The notes: generated by a model from the letters alone, not told the origin. Shown: positions 45,865 to 57,664, counted from the stretch's first letter. The stretch: DNA of 64,000 bases from Cytobacillus oceanisediminis (GCF_004366035.1 NZ_SOEE01000005.1:407014-471013); one strand, 5' to 3'. Translations and numbers: made by a program.

Positions 45865-47754
45865 TTACTCCGCTGAAACTCGTGCAATTCTGCCCTGTTC
45901 TAAATAAACAAGCAAAATAGAGATATCGGCAGGGTTTACACCGGAAATCCGTGAAGCCTGCGCGAGAGATAGCGGCCTTACTTCCTTCAGCTTTTGTCTT
46001 GCTTCGGAAGCCAGTCCGTTAATATCATCATAATCGATGTTTTCAGGGATCTTTTTGTTTTCCATCTTCTTCAGGCGCTCTACCTGCTGAAGTGACTTTT
46101 CAATATAGCCTTCATACTTGATCTGGATTTCTACCTGTTCGGTTACATCCTCATCAAGCGTGCTCTCAGCTGGAACTACCTGCTGAATATGCTCATACGT
46201 CATTTCCGGACGCTTCAGCAAATCTGATGCTCGGATGCCATCTTTCAGCTCGCTTCCGCCCTGGCTTTTGATCATCTCCTGCACGTCAGAAGACGGCTTA
46301 ATGATGATGCCCTGCAGACGTGCCTTCTCTTCTTCAATTGCCTGCTTTTTCAGCAGGAATTTTTCATAGCGTTCTTCACTGATCAGCCCTACTTTGCGGC
46401 CAAGCTCTGTTAGGCGCAGGTCGGCATTATCATGGCGAAGCAGCAGGCGATATTCCGCTCTTGAAGTCAATAGACGGTAAGGCTCGTTCGTGCCTTTGGT
46501 CACAAGGTCATCAATCAGGACGCCAATATAAGCATCTGAACGGCTTAATATGACTTCTTCTTTATCCAGCGATTTTAATCCGGCATTCATGCCTGCCATT
46601 AGCCCCTGGCCGGCAGCTTCTTCATAGCCGGATGTTCCGTTTATCTGGCCGGCAGTATAAAGATTTTTCACCTTCTTGGTTTCAAGTGTCGGCCATAATT
46701 GCGTTGGTACGATGGAATCATATTCAATCGCATAGCCGGCACGCATCATCTGTACATTTTCAAGTCCAGGAATGGTTCTGAGAATCTTCTGCTGCACATC
46801 CTCAGGCAAGCTTGTTGAAAGCCCCTGCACATACACTTCCTGTGTATTGCGGCCTTCAGGCTCGAGGAAGATCTGATGGCGCGGCTTATCATTAAAACGG
46901 ACAACTTTATCCTCAATCGACGGGCAATAGCGCGGTCCTGTCCCTTTGATCATACCGGAATACATTGGCGAGCGATGAAGATTATTGTCGATTAAAGTAT
47001 GCGTTTCTTCATTGGTATACGTAAGCCAGCAAGGAAGCTGATCTGTAATATACTTTGTGGTTTCATAGGAAAAAGCTCTTGGCACATCATCGCCAGGCTG
47101 GATTTCCGTTTTGCTGTAATCAATGGAGTGGCTATTGACGCGCGGCGGTGTTCCTGTTTTAAAACGGACCAGATCAAAGCCGAGCTCCTGCAAATGCTCT
47201 GAAAGCTTAATGGATGGCTGCTGGTTATTAGGACCGCTTGAGTACTTCAGCTCACCGAGGATGATTTCCCCTCTTAAGAAGGTTCCTGTTGTAATAACTA
47301 CCGCTTTTGAATGATAAACGGCACCTGTCTGGGTGACGACGCCCCTGCATTCTCCATCTTCAACAATCAGCCGTTCAACCATTCCCTGAATTAACGTCAG
47401 ATTTGGTTCATTTTCCAGCGTTTTTTTCATTTCATGCTGATACGTGAACTTATCGGCCTGAGCTCTTAAAGCACGTACTGCAGGGCCTTTTCCTGTATTG
47501 AGCATGCGCATCTGAATATGGGTTTTATCAATGTTCTTGCCCATTTCTCCGCCAAGTGCGTCGATTTCCCTTACCACAATCCCTTTTGCAGGGCCTCCTA
47601 CTGAGGGGTTGCAGGGCATAAAGGCTACCATATCCAGGTTGATTGTAATCATTAATGTCTTTGCGCCGAGACGGGCCGAAGCAAGGCCTGCTTCCACACC
47701 CGCGTGTCCGGCACCGACTACTATGACATCATAACTTCCAGCTTCATATGTCAT
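45865..47754 (-). CDS. mnmG: tRNA modification enzyme MnmG (GidA)
   Basis: The 629-residue flavoprotein has the FAD motif [19 protein letters not shown], then the [11 protein letters not shown] segment with a conserved cysteine and a C-terminal helical domain. With MnmE it makes 5-carboxymethylaminomethyl-uridine at tRNA position 34. Start at 47754 follows AAAGGAGGCCGCATC; an in-frame upstream start has no homology. Confidence 0.97.
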   Translation of the reverse strand: MTYEAGSYDVIVVGAGHAGVEAGLASARLGAKTLMITINLDMVAFMPCNPSVGGPAKGIVVREIDALGGEMGKNIDKTHIQMRMLNTGKGPAVRALRAQADKFTYQHEMKKTLENEPNLTLIQGMVERLIVEDGECRGVVTQTGAVYHSKAVVITTGTFLRGEIILGELKYSSGPNNQQPSIKLSEHLQELGFDLVRFKTGTPPRVNSHSIDYSKTEIQPGDDVPRAFSYETTKYITDQLPCWLTYTNEETHTLIDNNLHRSPMYSGMIKGTGPRYCPSIEDKVVRFNDKPRHQIFLEPEGRNTQEVYVQGLSTSLPEDVQQKILRTIPGLENVQMMRAGYAIEYDSIVPTQLWPTLETKKVKNLYTAGQINGTSGYEEAAGQGLMAGMNAGLKSLDKEEVILSRSDAYIGVLIDDLVTKGTNEPYRLLTSRAEYRLLLRHDNADLRLTELGRKVGLISEERYEKFLLKKQAIEEEKARLQGIIIKPSSDVQEMIKSQGGSELKDGIRASDLLKRPEMTYEHIQQVVPAESTLDEDVTEQVEIQIKYEGYIEKSLQQVERLKKMENKKIPENIDYDDINGLASEARQKLKEVRPLSLAQASRISGVNPADISILLVYLEQGRIARVSAE

Positions 47755-47886
47755 GATGCGGCCTCCTTTGCTGCAATCAGGCAAGCACAGGCACAAGCTT
47801 TTGAAAAACCAGGGGCTGAGCCGGCCGATTGCAAAAGTTAAAAATCCATTTCAGCTGCGTCAGCTGACACAGCCTGCTTAAATCAT

Positions 47887-49281
47887 CTATTTCCCTAAAC
47901 AGAACTGCGAGAATAACTGGTCGATCAAACTTTCATGGACGCTGTCGCCAATAATTTCACCAAGCAGCTCCCATGTTCTTGTCAAATCAATTTGCACAAT
48001 GTCAATCGGGGTTCCCATCTCAACACCCTGCATCGCTTCGTCAATGGCATTTTGCGCCTGGTTCAATAGGGCAATATGGCGGGTATTGGATACATATGTC
48101 ATATCCCCGGCTTCGATGGAGCCTGCAAAGAATAGAGAAGCAATAGCCTCCTCAAGATCGTCGACTCCCTGATCCTCCAATAAAGAGGTCGTAACCAGTT
48201 TATGATGTTTGGAAAGCTCACGGACGCGACTCATGTCGATTTTTTGGTCAAGATCGGTTTTATTGACAATCACAATAACATCCATGCCTTCAACCGCTTT
48301 AAAAATATTTTCATCCTCAGACGTCAATTCATCCGAGTAATTGAGCACAAGCAAAATCAAATCTGCTTCCTTTAATACCTGCCTTGATTTTTCAACACCG
48401 ATCCGTTCTACTATATCTTCCGTTTCGCGAATGCCGGCTGTATCAACCAGGCGGAGAGGCACTCCTCTTACATTCACGTATTCTTCGATGACATCACGGG
48501 TGGTGCCCGGAATATCTGTCACAATCGCCTTATTCTCATGGACAAGGCTATTCAATAAGGAAGATTTTCCAACGTTTGGACGCCCGACGATGACCGTTGA
48601 AAGTCCTTCACGCAGTATTTTCCCCTGCTGTGAGGTCTGAAGAAGCTTTTCGATTTCCTTCTTTACATAAGAAGCCTTCTCCATCAGCATATGATGGGTC
48701 ATTTCCTCGACATCATCGTATTCCGGATAGTCAATATTGACTTCTACATGGGCAAGAATCTCCAGAATTTCCTGCCGAAGCTTCTGAATAAGCTTTGACA
48801 GCCTTCCTTCCATCTGGCCAAGTGCCATGTTCATAGCCCGGTCTGTCTTGGCACGGATTAAATCCATAACTGCTTCTGCCTGGGATAAATCAATTCGCCC
48901 GTTCAAGAAGGCGCGCTTTGTAAATTCCCCCGGCTCTGCCAGGCGTGCACCATTATTCAGCAAAAGCTGCAGCACGCGGTTTACGGAAACCAGTCCCCCA
49001 TGGCAGTTGATTTCAATGACATCTTCTTTAGTAAAAGTCTTCGGTCCCTTCATGGCCGAAACCATTACTTCCTCAGCAATCTGTCCGGTTTTGGGGTCCA
49101 TAATATGCCCATAATGAATGGTATGGGAAGCAACATCCTTTAGACGCTTGCCTCCCACTCCTCTGAACAGCCGGTCTGCAATTTCAAAAGCCTGGTCACC
49201 GCTCAGGCGGACAATGGCAATGGCTCCTTCTCCCATCGGAGTAGATATCGCGGCTATTGTATCAAATTCCAATTCATTCAC
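47887..49281 (-). CDS. mnmE: tRNA modification GTPase MnmE (TrmE)
   Basis: The 464-residue protein has an N-terminal tetrahydrofolate-binding domain, a G domain ([24 protein letters not shown]) and the C-terminal FCLGK with the essential cysteine. It partners MnmG in wobble uridine modification. GAGAGGTGA is close before the ATG. Its upstream side carries repeat copy C. Confidence 0.97.
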   Translation of the reverse strand: MNELEFDTIAAISTPMGEGAIAIVRLSGDQAFEIADRLFRGVGGKRLKDVASHTIHYGHIMDPKTGQIAEEVMVSAMKGPKTFTKEDVIEINCHGGLVSVNRVLQLLLNNGARLAEPGEFTKRAFLNGRIDLSQAEAVMDLIRAKTDRAMNMALGQMEGRLSKLIQKLRQEILEILAHVEVNIDYPEYDDVEEMTHHMLMEKASYVKKEIEKLLQTSQQGKILREGLSTVIVGRPNVGKSSLLNSLVHENKAIVTDIPGTTRDVIEEYVNVRGVPLRLVDTAGIRETEDIVERIGVEKSRQVLKEADLILLVLNYSDELTSEDENIFKAVEGMDVIVIVNKTDLDQKIDMSRVRELSKHHKLVTTSLLEDQGVDDLEEAIASLFFAGSIEAGDMTYVSNTRHIALLNQAQNAIDEAMQGVEMGTPIDIVQIDLTRTWELLGEIIGDSVHESLIDQLFSQFCLGK

Positions 49282-49312
49282 CTCTCTTTTTCCTGTTATA
49301 TCGATCTATATA

Positions 49313-49440
49313 AAGAAAAGCGGAAGGCGCCCGCTTGTCGGCGACAAGCATAAGACAAGCTGAAAGGCTGTTCTTTAACCTTTTAGACGGATTGGCTTAT
49401 ACCCGAGAGCCGATGACGCCTGGAGCTGACAGTAATCCAA
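49313..49440. repeat. Dispersed palindromic repeat, copy C
   Basis: Begins AAAGAAAAGCGGAAGGCGCC and ends GGAGCTGACAGTAATCCAAG, with GCTTGTCGGCGACAAGC hairpin inside. Shares the outer frame with copies at 18721, 30309 and 52808. Confidence 0.65.
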
Positions 49441-49619
49441 GTTTAAGGAATGTTTTACTATCTTTAGAAATAATAATATCGATTCCCCAAATTAATAGAA
49501 TATCACATGGCTTTTTTTTAGAAAAGCATATCAGCCCGCAGTTCCGGCTTGTCCATCAGTCAGCATGAACCGTCAGCATGAACTTATCAACAGCCCGCTT
49601 AAATACAGCCAGTAAAAAA

Positions 49620-49676
49620 ATATCCACACGTCTCATAATTAATATGCTCTATTCTAACTTATCCACATGTGAATAA
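49620..49676. promoter_or_regulatory. DnaA-box group in the mnmE-jag gap
   Basis: TTATCCACA at 49659-49667 is perfect; ATATCCACA (49620-49628) and the opposed TGTGAATAA (49668-49676) are one-mismatch sites. The interval 49441-49726 has no gene; it also has GTCAGCATGAAC twice in tandem near 49557-49581. Confidence 0.55.
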
Positions 49677-49726
49677 CAATAAAACCATTTGAGATTTAAT
49701 AATTTGCGGAGGGATAACAAAATGCG

Positions 49727-49766
49727 CAAAAAAATCCCAATCCGTAAATGGACTGGGATTTTTTCT
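49727..49766 (-). terminator. Terminator of jag
   Basis: AATCCCA and TGGGATT with inner TCC/GGA form a 10-bp stem; TTTTTTT follows on the minus strand just beyond the jag stop. Confidence 0.92.
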
Positions 49767-49776
49767 AATCTTCCTG

Positions 49777-50403
49777 CTATCTTGTTCTGGCTGGTGCAAT
49801 GACGATATGACGATGAGGGTCATTGCCATCAGAATACGTCTTGATTCGCTTATTATTTACGAGGGCGGTATGGATCACTTTGCGTTCATATGAAGGCATA
49901 GGTTCCAGCGCAATTTCTTTTCCCGTCTTCAAAGCTTTTTGAGCAAGCCTATCAGCCAATTGAATCAGGGTATCCTGGCGTCTTTTCCGGTAATCCTCTG
50001 CATCGAGCACCACATTTAAGTACTGCTCGGCATATCGGTTAATAACCAGCTGTGTCAAATACTGGAGGGAATTGAGCGTTTGTCCTCTTTTTCCGATTAA
50101 AAGAGCAATCTTTTCACCGGATAGGATAAATTGAACATTTTTTCCGTCCCTTAATGTTTCAATTTCAATGGTCACGCCCATTTTCCCGCTGACGTCTTTG
50201 AGGAATTTTTCGGCTTCCTCAATCGGATCAGGCTTTTTCACAGCTTTTACCACTGCCGGACGGGATCCGAAAATCCCGAAAACGCCTTTTTTACCTTCAT
50301 CAACAATAGTAATCTCTATGCGGTCTTCTGTTGTGTTTAATTGAGCTAAAGCTGACTCTACTGCTTCCTTGACGGTCTGTCCTGTAGCAGTTACTTGTTT
50401 CAC
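49777..50403 (-). CDS. jag: SpoIIIJ-associated RNA-binding protein Jag (KhpB)
   Basis: The 208-residue protein has an N-terminal Jag domain ([19 protein letters not shown]), a KH domain ([17 protein letters not shown]) and an R3H domain ([15 protein letters not shown]). It binds RNA and affects sporulation and cell elongation. Its start overlaps the spoIIIJ stop by 4 bp. Confidence 0.96.
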   Translation of the reverse strand: MKQVTATGQTVKEAVESALAQLNTTEDRIEITIVDEGKKGVFGIFGSRPAVVKAVKKPDPIEEAEKFLKDVSGKMGVTIEIETLRDGKNVQFILSGEKIALLIGKRGQTLNSLQYLTQLVINRYAEQYLNVVLDAEDYRKRRQDTLIQLADRLAQKALKTGKEIALEPMPSYERKVIHTALVNNKRIKTYSDGNDPHRHIVIAPARTR

Positions 50404-51185
50404 TTTTTGGCTCCTCCTGCATTTCCGGCCGCTGCAGCTTTCAGGTCCGGACCTTTAATGAAATACGTTTGAACGATCATGAAGATATTACCCACTACCC
50501 AGTATAAAGAAAGAGCTGCCGGGAAGTTAATGGCAAAAATAACGATCATAATCGGCATCAGATAAAGCATCATTTTCATTTGTGCAGCCATTTGCCCCGT
50601 TTGCTGAGTGCCGGCCATCATCATTTTCTGCTGAATGAACGTTGTCACACCTGCAATTAAAGGCAATAAGTAAATTGGATCTGGAGAACCAAGGTCAAAC
50701 CAAAGGAAATTATGGTTTGCAATTTCGCGGGTACGTGTAATCGCATGGTAGAAACCGATCAGGATTGGCATTTGAATCACTAACGGGAAACATCCGGCAA
50801 GCGGATTAACACCGTGTTTTTGGAATAAAGCCATTGTTTCCTGCTGCAGCTTCTGCTGGGTTTTCTGGTCTTTAGAGCTGTATTTTTCACGAAGCTTCTG
50901 CATTTCTGGCTGAATCGCCTGCATCGCTTTTGAACTTCTCGTTTGTTTAATCATTAATGGCAGGATGACCAGACGGATAATGAGTGTCACAATAATGATC
51001 GATAGCCCATAGCTGCCGCCTGCAAATTCTGCTACCTTAATAATAAACAGTGAAAGCGGATAGACAATATACTCGTTCCAAAAGCCTTCGCTTTCAGACG
51101 TAATCGGCTGGTTGATTTCTGTACAGCCCGATAAAAGGGACATCACAAACACTAAACCGATTAATAGGAATATTCGTTTCTTCAA
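50400..51185 (-). CDS. spoIIIJ: Membrane protein insertase YidC1/SpoIIIJ
   Basis: The 261-residue lipoprotein starts [20 protein letters not shown] with lipobox LSGC, followed by five membrane helices including [17 protein letters not shown]. It inserts membrane proteins and is needed for forespore sigma-G activity. Part of rpmH-rnpA-spoIIIJ-jag. Confidence 0.97.
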   Translation of the reverse strand: MKKRIFLLIGLVFVMSLLSGCTEINQPITSESEGFWNEYIVYPLSLFIIKVAEFAGGSYGLSIIIVTLIIRLVILPLMIKQTRSSKAMQAIQPEMQKLREKYSSKDQKTQQKLQQETMALFQKHGVNPLAGCFPLVIQMPILIGFYHAITRTREIANHNFLWFDLGSPDPIYLLPLIAGVTTFIQQKMMMAGTQQTGQMAAQMKMMLYLMPIMIVIFAINFPAALSLYWVVGNIFMIVQTYFIKGPDLKAAAAGNAGGAKK

Positions 51186-51323
51186 CCGTTTTTTCCTCCT
51201 TAATTGCTCCTGATAATAGTATGGATTTAATTTGCGTGTCCCCAGTCACAGGGCACACGCTCATATGTATCTTATTTTAACATCTTTTAAAATGGAGTGC
51301 TTCAAAATAAAGATAGATAAAGA

Positions 51324-51692
51324 TTATTGATTTTTAGTATTTCCAAGTCTCGGTTTATTCAAAACCCGCGAAACCTTCAATACATGAATCAGACTCTTTT
51401 TCACTTCATGGAAGTCCATTTCTGCCACCGGTTTCCTTGCAATGACAATCAGATCAAATTGCGGCTTTATTTCCTCCTCCAGTTCTAAGAATGCCTGGCG
51501 GATATACCTTTTGATCTGGTTCCTCATAACGGCATTGCCGATTTTTTTACTGACAGAAAGGCCAATGCGGAAATGATTCTGCTCCTCTTTTCTCAAGATG
51601 TAAACGACAAATTGACGGTTGGCGAATGACTTTCCCTTTTTAAAGGCCTCTTGAAATTCTTTATTTTTTTTTACACGGAACTCTTTTTTCAT
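51324..51692 (-). CDS. rnpA: Ribonuclease P protein component
   Basis: The 122-residue basic protein starts [20 protein letters not shown] and has [13 protein letters not shown], the RNR motif region. It binds RNase P RNA for tRNA 5' processing. Confidence 0.97.
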   Translation of the reverse strand: MKKEFRVKKNKEFQEAFKKGKSFANRQFVVYILRKEEQNHFRIGLSVSKKIGNAVMRNQIKRYIRQAFLELEEEIKPQFDLIVIARKPVAEMDFHEVKKSLIHVLKVSRVLNKPRLGNTKNQ

Positions 51693-51745
51693 GTCATCAC
51701 CTTTTCAAAAAGCGCAGAGCGCCTTGAACATTTATCTTTACATGG

Positions 51746-51773
51746 AAAAAAAGACCACTGACGTTTCAGTGGC

Positions 51774-51775
<2 letters not shown>
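51746..51775 (-). terminator. Terminator/attenuator between rpmH and rnpA
   Basis: GGCCACTGAAA and CAGTGGTCT form a stem on the minus strand, with TTTTTTT after it. It overlaps the rpmH stop codon and would lower rnpA expression relative to rpmH. Confidence 0.8.
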
Positions 51776-52410
<635 letters not shown>

Positions 52411-52414
52411 GGTC

Positions 52415-52678
52415 TGTGGATAAAATTTCGACAGCATTTTCATTATCCACATCACATATTGACAAGTTTTTCACACAACCAGAGGCTGTGGACAATTTTT
52501 ATGAACAGGGATGGCATGTTGTGGATAAAGCTTTAAAAAGCATTGCAGACAAAAGCATTATCTGTTATCATAATTGTGTTTTAACACTTAATAAATCATT
52601 GTGCATATCTTCATTATCCACAGATTGTGGATAACATGTGGACAGGTTATCCAAGGGGTTTGTAAAAGTTTGTCCACA
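52415..52678 (+). other. oriC: oriC part 1 (upstream DnaA-box field)
   Basis: Perfect DnaA boxes (TTATCCACA or reverse) lie at 52415-52423, 52443-52451, 52520-52528, 52614-52622 and 52626-52634; one-mismatch boxes are at 52487-52495 and 52670-52678, and weaker ones at 52637 and 52647. The two boxes at 52614/52626 face each other. The field lies between rpmH and dnaA, as in the bipartite Bacillus origin. Confidence 0.95.
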
Positions 52679-52763
52679 GACAGTGGATACTGTCGAAATT
52701 CCACTTTACTTCCTTATTATATATTTTTCCACATAAACAGTTTCGTATATTTATAAACTTCAG

Positions 52764-52793
52764 GGTTATACAGCGTGTATAACCTATCGTTTT
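52764..52793 (+). promoter_or_regulatory. Perfect hairpin with T run in the dnaA leader
   Basis: GGTTATAC and GTATAACC are perfect 8-bp arms around AGCGT, followed by TATCGTTTTT. It resembles a weak terminator or an operator ahead of dnaA. If the dnaA promoter is upstream, it could act as attenuator. Confidence 0.45.
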
Positions 52794-52807
52794 TGTGGCT
52801 CGAAACA

Positions 52808-52860
52808 AAGAAAAGCAAGGGGAGCCTTCGAAAGGCACCGGAGCTGGACAGTAATCTAAA
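52808..52860 (+). repeat. Dispersed palindromic repeat, copy D, in the dnaA leader
   Basis: AAAGAAAAGCAAGGGGAGCC...GGCACCGGAGCTGGACAGTAATC: a short copy of the repeat family, with hairpin GCCTTCGAAAGGC in the middle. It sits 34 bp before the dnaA start codon and is probably part of the mRNA leader. Confidence 0.6.
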
Positions 52861-52893
52861 TTCCCAAATATAGATGGAAAAGGAGGGATATCA

Positions 52894-54240
52894 TTGGAAA
52901 ACATTGCGGATCTTTGGAATAATGCTCTGTCCAATATCGAGAAGAAAATCAGCAAGCCAAGTTTTGACACATGGCTGAAATCGACAAAAGCGCATTCTCT
53001 GCAGGGAGACACTTTAGTCGTTAAGGCCCCTAATGAGTTTGCCCGCGACTGGCTTGAAGAGCGTTATTCCCAGCTGATCTCCGGAATTCTTTATGACATT
53101 ACCGGTGAAGAATTAGGAGTAAAATTCATCATTCCGCAAAATCAAAGTGAAGAAGAAGTCGATCTTCCTCTTCCGCCGAAAAAGAAAAAGCCGGAGGAAG
53201 AACAGCCTGAACTGCCATTAACGATGCTAAATCCGAAGTATACATTCGACACTTTTGTCATCGGATCCGGAAACCGCTTCGCCCATGCAGCTTCACTTGC
53301 TGTAGCGGAGGCTCCGGCCAAGGCATACAATCCTTTATTTATTTACGGGGGAGTTGGACTCGGAAAAACTCACCTTATGCACGCAATCGGCCATTATGTA
53401 TTAGATCATAATCCATCAGCTAAAGTTGTATACTTATCTTCCGAGAAATTTACAAATGAATTCATTAACTCGATCCGAGATAACAAAGCGGGGGATTTCC
53501 GCGATAAATATCGAAATGTGGATGTTCTTCTTATCGATGATATTCAGTTTTTGGCTGGAAAAGAACAGACACAGGAAGAATTTTTTCATACTTTTAATAC
53601 ATTGCATGAAGAAAGCAAGCAGATCATCATCTCAAGTGACCGTCCTCCAAAAGAAATTCCGACATTGGAAGACAGGCTTCGCTCCAGATTTGAATGGGGC
53701 CTTATTACAGATATAACTCCGCCGGACCTGGAAACGCGAATCGCGATTCTCCGCAAAAAGGCCAAAGCGGAGGGACTTGATATTCCTAATGAGGTTATGC
53801 TGTATATTGCCAATCAGATTGATTCCAACATCCGTGAGCTTGAGGGTGCCCTGATTCGTGTAGTAGCTTACTCCTCTTTAATAAATAAAGATATTAATGC
53901 AGATCTTGCAGCAGAAGCATTAAAGGATATTATTCCAAGCTCCAAACCGAAGGTCATTACGATCCTTGAAATTCAAAGGGTAGTTGGGGAACACTTTAAT
54001 GTAAAGCTTGAGGATTTTAAGGCGAAGAAACGAACAAAGTCTGTTGCATTCCCCCGTCAGATTGCCATGTATCTCTCAAGGGAATTAACCGACTTTTCTC
54101 TTCCTAAAATAGGGGAGGAATTTGGCGGAAGGGACCATACGACCGTCATTCATGCCCATGAAAAAATCTCAAAGATGCTTCAGTCAGATTCACAATTTGA
54201 AAAGCAGCTGAAAGAAATCAATGAAATGCTCAAGGTATAA
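52894..54240 (+). CDS. dnaA: Chromosomal replication initiator DnaA
   Basis: The 448-residue protein starts at TTG (52894) behind AAAAGGAGGGATATCA and reads [18 protein letters not shown]. It has the AAA+ Walker [13 protein letters not shown], Walker [13 protein letters not shown] and the C-terminal DNA-binding [15 protein letters not shown]. It binds DnaA boxes and unwinds oriC. The linker (about 85-105) is Glu/Pro/Lys-rich. TTG start is as in B. subtilis. Confidence 0.98.
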   Translation: MENIADLWNNALSNIEKKISKPSFDTWLKSTKAHSLQGDTLVVKAPNEFARDWLEERYSQLISGILYDITGEELGVKFIIPQNQSEEEVDLPLPPKKKKPEEEQPELPLTMLNPKYTFDTFVIGSGNRFAHAASLAVAEAPAKAYNPLFIYGGVGLGKTHLMHAIGHYVLDHNPSAKVVYLSSEKFTNEFINSIRDNKAGDFRDKYRNVDVLLIDDIQFLAGKEQTQEEFFHTFNTLHEESKQIIISSDRPPKEIPTLEDRLRSRFEWGLITDITPPDLETRIAILRKKAKAEGLDIPNEVMLYIANQIDSNIRELEGALIRVVAYSSLINKDINADLAAEALKDIIPSSKPKVITILEIQRVVGEHFNVKLEDFKAKKRTKSVAFPRQIAMYLSRELTDFSLPKIGEEFGGRDHTTVIHAHEKISKMLQSDSQFEKQLKEINEMLKV

Positions 54241-54271
54241 TGTGTATAACTTGACCAAACTTACACACAGT

Positions 54272-54381
54272 CTGTCCACATGTGGATAGGCTGTGTTTCC
54301 TTTCAAAAAATACAGTTATCCACATACTAACAGGCCCTACTAGTACTTCTACTATTTTTTTATAAAAAATATATATATATT
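54272..54381 (+). other. oriC: oriC part 2: DnaA boxes, DnaA-trios and AT-rich unwinding element
   Basis: Boxes CTGTCCACA (54272-54280) and TGTGGATAG (54281-54289) are followed by the perfect TTATCCACA (54316-54324). CTACTAGTACTTCTACTA at 54337-54354 gives TAG-type DnaA-trio triplets on the other strand. A pure A/T stretch (54355-54381) then forms the likely unwinding element. This order is that of the B. subtilis basal unwinding system between dnaA and dnaN. Confidence 0.9.
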
Positions 54382-54418
54382 CAATACGCCATTAAAATAT
54401 GCTTGGAGGATTTAAAAA

Positions 54419-55555
54419 ATGAAATTTATAATCCAGCGCGACCGTTTGGTCCAAAGCGTCCAGGATGTTATGAAAGCTGTAACAAGCAGAACGACTATTC
54501 CCATCTTAACGGGGATTAAAATCGTCGCATCTGAAGAAGGGGTCACATTAACCGGAAGCGACTCTGATATTTCAATCGAATCATTTATACCTAAAGAAGA
54601 AGACGGAGATGAAATCGTCGAGATCAAACAGGCTGGTGCCATTGTGCTCCAAGCGAAGTTCTTCAGCGAAATCGTTAAAAAGCTTCCGACTGACAGTGTA
54701 GAAATCAGCGTGGAAAACCATTTGCAGACTGTCATCCGTTCAGGTAAATCCGAATTCAATCTTAATGGTCTGGATGCTGAGGAGTATCCTCACTTGCCTC
54801 AAGTCGAGGAAGAGAATGTGTTTAAAATTCCTACAGACTTATTAAAAGCAATGGTTCGCCAAACGGTATTCGCAGTGTCCACCTCAGAAACACGCCCTAT
54901 CTTGACAGGTGTAAACTGGAAGGTGGAAAACGGGACATTAACCTGTATTGCAACAGATAGTCATAGGCTGGCACTAAGAAAAGCGCAAATCGAAACAAAT
55001 GCAAGCGAAAGCTACAATGTAGTCATTCCAGGAAAAAGCTTAAGTGAGTTAAGCAAAATTCTTGATGATAACAATGATTTAATCGATATCGTTATTACTG
55101 AAAACCAGGTTCTCTTTAAGGCAGAACATCTGCTGTTCTTCTCAAGACTGCTCGAAGGAAATTACCCGGATACATCCAGATTGATCCCTTCAGACAGCAA
55201 AACAGATGTTGTCGTTAATACAAAGGAATTCCTGCAGGCTATTGACCGTGCCTCTTTATTGGCGAAAGAAGGCCGAAACAATGTGGTCAAACTATCAACA
55301 ATTGATGGCGGTGTAATTGAAATTTCATCCAACACTCCTGAAATTGGAAAAGTTGTCGAAGAAGTGCAGAGTAAATCCGTAGAAGGCGAAGAATTAAAAA
55401 TCTCCTTTAGCGCGAAATTTATGATGGATGCCCTAAAAGCACTTGAAGGCTCTGAAATTACAATCAGCTTCACCGGCGCTATGAGACCATTTATCATCAA
55501 ACCTTTAAACGATGAATCAATACTGCAATTGATCCTGCCAGTAAGAACGTATTAA
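54419..55555 (+). CDS. dnaN: DNA polymerase III beta sliding clamp
   Basis: The 378-residue protein starts MKFIIQRDRLVQSVQDVMKA and ends LQLILPVRTY, typical of DnaN, with three repeated clamp domains. GGAGGATTTAAAA precedes the ATG. It tethers the polymerase to DNA. Confidence 0.98.
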   Translation: MKFIIQRDRLVQSVQDVMKAVTSRTTIPILTGIKIVASEEGVTLTGSDSDISIESFIPKEEDGDEIVEIKQAGAIVLQAKFFSEIVKKLPTDSVEISVENHLQTVIRSGKSEFNLNGLDAEEYPHLPQVEEENVFKIPTDLLKAMVRQTVFAVSTSETRPILTGVNWKVENGTLTCIATDSHRLALRKAQIETNASESYNVVIPGKSLSELSKILDDNNDLIDIVITENQVLFKAEHLLFFSRLLEGNYPDTSRLIPSDSKTDVVVNTKEFLQAIDRASLLAKEGRNNVVKLSTIDGGVIEISSNTPEIGKVVEEVQSKSVEGEELKISFSAKFMMDALKALEGSEITISFTGAMRPFIIKPLNDESILQLILPVRTY

Positions 55556-55558
55556 GAA

Positions 55559-55596
55559 AAAAGCTGCCGGTTGTGCCGGCGGCTTACTTTTTTTTA
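55559..55596 (+). terminator. Rho-independent terminator of dnaN
   Basis: AAGCTGCCGG and CCGGCGGCTT form a stem with one bulge around TTGTG, followed by a run of T. Confidence 0.92.
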
Positions 55597-55631
55597 GCTG
55601 TTATAAACTGGATAACCATTCTTTTATAACT

Positions 55632-55728
55632 AACTGATTGGGGTGGAAGGTGCGAATCTGCGGAAGCCCCCCGGAAGCCCCGTGGGTTCGCTGAGTGCCT
55701 GCAGCGGAAATCAACGGGCAAGGTTTAA
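55632..55728 (+). repeat. Degenerate Bacillaceae-wide GC-rich intergenic repeat
   Basis: Starts CTGATTGGGGTGGAAGGTGC and ends GCAGCGGAAATCAACGGGC. These ends resemble a repeat common in Bacillaceae (GATTGGAGCGGAAGG ... GGAGCGGAAATCAACGG), but the middle is shortened and altered. It forms most of the gene-free gap 55597-55969; the rest shows nothing. Confidence 0.6.
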
Positions 55729-55969
55729 ACAGAGAAAAATTTGAAATGAATCTTTTGTTTATATAAAACGTTATCATTAGCTAAGATGCTGCCAGAATAT
55801 TGGCCAATTGCATGGGAATAATGAAAATAACCAGCTGCAGGCGAGTTTTCTTTGTGTATCTGTGATTTATTTAGTAAAATAGAATATTAGATACCATTCT
55901 GAAATTGTTTTGCCAAAGTGCAGAAATCACTGCAGCACTTGAAGTCGGACAATGGGAAAGAGTGAAAAT

Positions 55970-56179
55970 ATGACGGAAATTCAAATTGATACAGAATATA
56001 TTACGCTGGGCCAATTTTTAAAAGCCGCTGATGTGATTCAAACAGGCGGAATGGCCAAATGGTTCCTGAGTGAATACGAAGTCTTCGTCAATGGGGAACA
56101 GGATCAAAGACGGGGAAGAAAGCTAAGAACCGGGGATAAAATCGAAATTCCGGATGTGGGTGAATTTACGATCGTCTAG
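55970..56179 (+). CDS. rlbA: S4-domain protein RlbA (YaaA)
   Basis: The 69-residue protein starts MTEIQIDTEYITLGQFLKAA and ends EIPDVGEFTIV, an S4-like RNA-binding fold linked to ribosome assembly. Start chosen at 55970 with AAAGAGTG upstream; the ATG at 55952 has no ribosome-binding site. It sits between dnaN and recF as always in Bacillus. Confidence 0.95.
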   Translation: MTEIQIDTEYITLGQFLKAADVIQTGGMAKWFLSEYEVFVNGEQDQRRGRKLRTGDKIEIPDVGEFTIV

Positions 56180-56221
56180 CCCGCTGTTCTCAGCGTTAAA
56201 ATCTAAAAGGATGTAGCGTCT

Positions 56222-57340
56222 ATGCATATAGAGCAGTTGCTATTAAAAAATTACCGGAATTACGAAGAGCTTGAAGTTAATTTCGAAAATAAAGTGAATG
56301 TAATTTTGGGAGAGAATGCCCAGGGAAAAACAAATGTCATGGAATCGATCTATGTCCTGGCCATGGCAAAGTCCCATCGGACATCAAATGACAAAGATCT
56401 TATTCGCTGGGATCAGGAATATGCTAAAATAGAAGGAAGGGTCCAAAAAAGGCAAGGATCCCTGCCCATGCAATTAGTCATCAGCAAAAAAGGCAAAAAA
56501 GCCAAATGCAATCATATAGAGCAGCAGAAATTAAGCCAGTATGTCGGCAATATGAATGTTGTGATGTTCGCGCCTGAAGATCTCCACCTTGTGAAAGGGA
56601 GCCCTCAAGTAAGGCGTCGTTTTATTGATATGGAGATTGGGCAGGTTTCACCTGTCTATTTGCATGATATCAGCCAGTATCAGAAAATCCTCCAGCAGCG
56701 CAACCACTACCTGAAAATGCTCCAGATCAAAAAGCAGACCGACCATACCATGCTTGAGATTTTAACTGAGCAATTCATTGAAATGGCTGCAAAGATTGTT
56801 TCTAAGCGTTACGAGTTCCTCAGACTCCTCGAAAATTGGGCACAGCCGATTCATGAAGGGATTTCAAGAGGGCTTGAGACCTTGAAAATTGAGTACAAGC
56901 CTTCTGCCGAGGTATCAGAAGAACAAGATTTGTCGAAAATGGTTAAAGTATACCAGGATAAATTTACAAAAGTGAAAAACAGGGAAATAGACCGCGGTGT
57001 CACCATGTTTGGACCGCATCGCGATGACCTGATTTTCCATGTGAATGGGCGGGATGTTCAAACATTCGGTTCACAGGGGCAGCAAAGAACGACAGCTCTG
57101 TCGGTTAAACTTGCCGAAATCGAACTGATCCATTCTGAAATTGGAGAATATCCCATTCTGCTGCTGGATGACGTCCTCTCGGAATTGGATGATTATCGCC
57201 AATCTCATTTATTGAATACCATTCAAGGGAAAGTACAGACGTTTGTCACTACTACGAGCGTTGATGGAATAGACCACCAGACACTTAAAGAAGCAGCAGC
57301 GTTCAGTGTTGAGGCAGGGAGAATCAAGAAGATTCAGTGA
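56222..57340 (+). CDS. recF: DNA replication and repair protein RecF
   Basis: The 372-residue SMC-like ATPase has Walker [14 protein letters not shown] and the signature/Walker B region [22 protein letters not shown]. It loads RecA at gaps. AAAGGATGTAGCGTCT precedes the ATG. Confidence 0.97.
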   Translation: MHIEQLLLKNYRNYEELEVNFENKVNVILGENAQGKTNVMESIYVLAMAKSHRTSNDKDLIRWDQEYAKIEGRVQKRQGSLPMQLVISKKGKKAKCNHIEQQKLSQYVGNMNVVMFAPEDLHLVKGSPQVRRRFIDMEIGQVSPVYLHDISQYQKILQQRNHYLKMLQIKKQTDHTMLEILTEQFIEMAAKIVSKRYEFLRLLENWAQPIHEGISRGLETLKIEYKPSAEVSEEQDLSKMVKVYQDKFTKVKNREIDRGVTMFGPHRDDLIFHVNGRDVQTFGSQGQQRTTALSVKLAEIELIHSEIGEYPILLLDDVLSELDDYRQSHLLNTIQGKVQTFVTTTSVDGIDHQTLKEAAAFSVEAGRIKKIQ

Positions 57341-57349
57341 GGTGATCAC

Positions 57350-57598
57350 ATGTACATCCACATAGGTGAAGATGTGTTGGTCCGGGCAAGGGATATTGTC
57401 GCCATTATTGATAAAGAAACAGCCCTTGCTTCCGAGTATGCGGAAGAGCGTAAGGAGGACCTGGAGGAGTCAGTTGTGAACCTCGCAAAAGGTTCCTATA
57501 AATCTGTGGTTGTCACAACAGAAAAGATCTATTTTTCTCCGCTATCCTCAGGTACGTTAAAAAAACGATCCCATAAATTAAGTGTTCACGAATTTTAA
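57350..57598 (+). CDS. remB: Extracellular matrix regulator RemB (YaaB)
   Basis: The 82-residue DUF370 protein starts MYIHIGEDVLVRARDIVAII. RemB helps activate biofilm matrix genes in B. subtilis. It follows recF by 9 bp; GAGGTGATCAC precedes the ATG. Confidence 0.93.
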   Translation: MYIHIGEDVLVRARDIVAIIDKETALASEYAEERKEDLEESVVNLAKGSYKSVVVTTEKIYFSPLSSGTLKKRSHKLSVHEF

Positions 57599-57664
57599 AG
57601 AAATGCAGAACTGCCGGAGAACTTCCCTGATGGACCGAAAGGCAAGTCAGTGAAAACTACAGTT

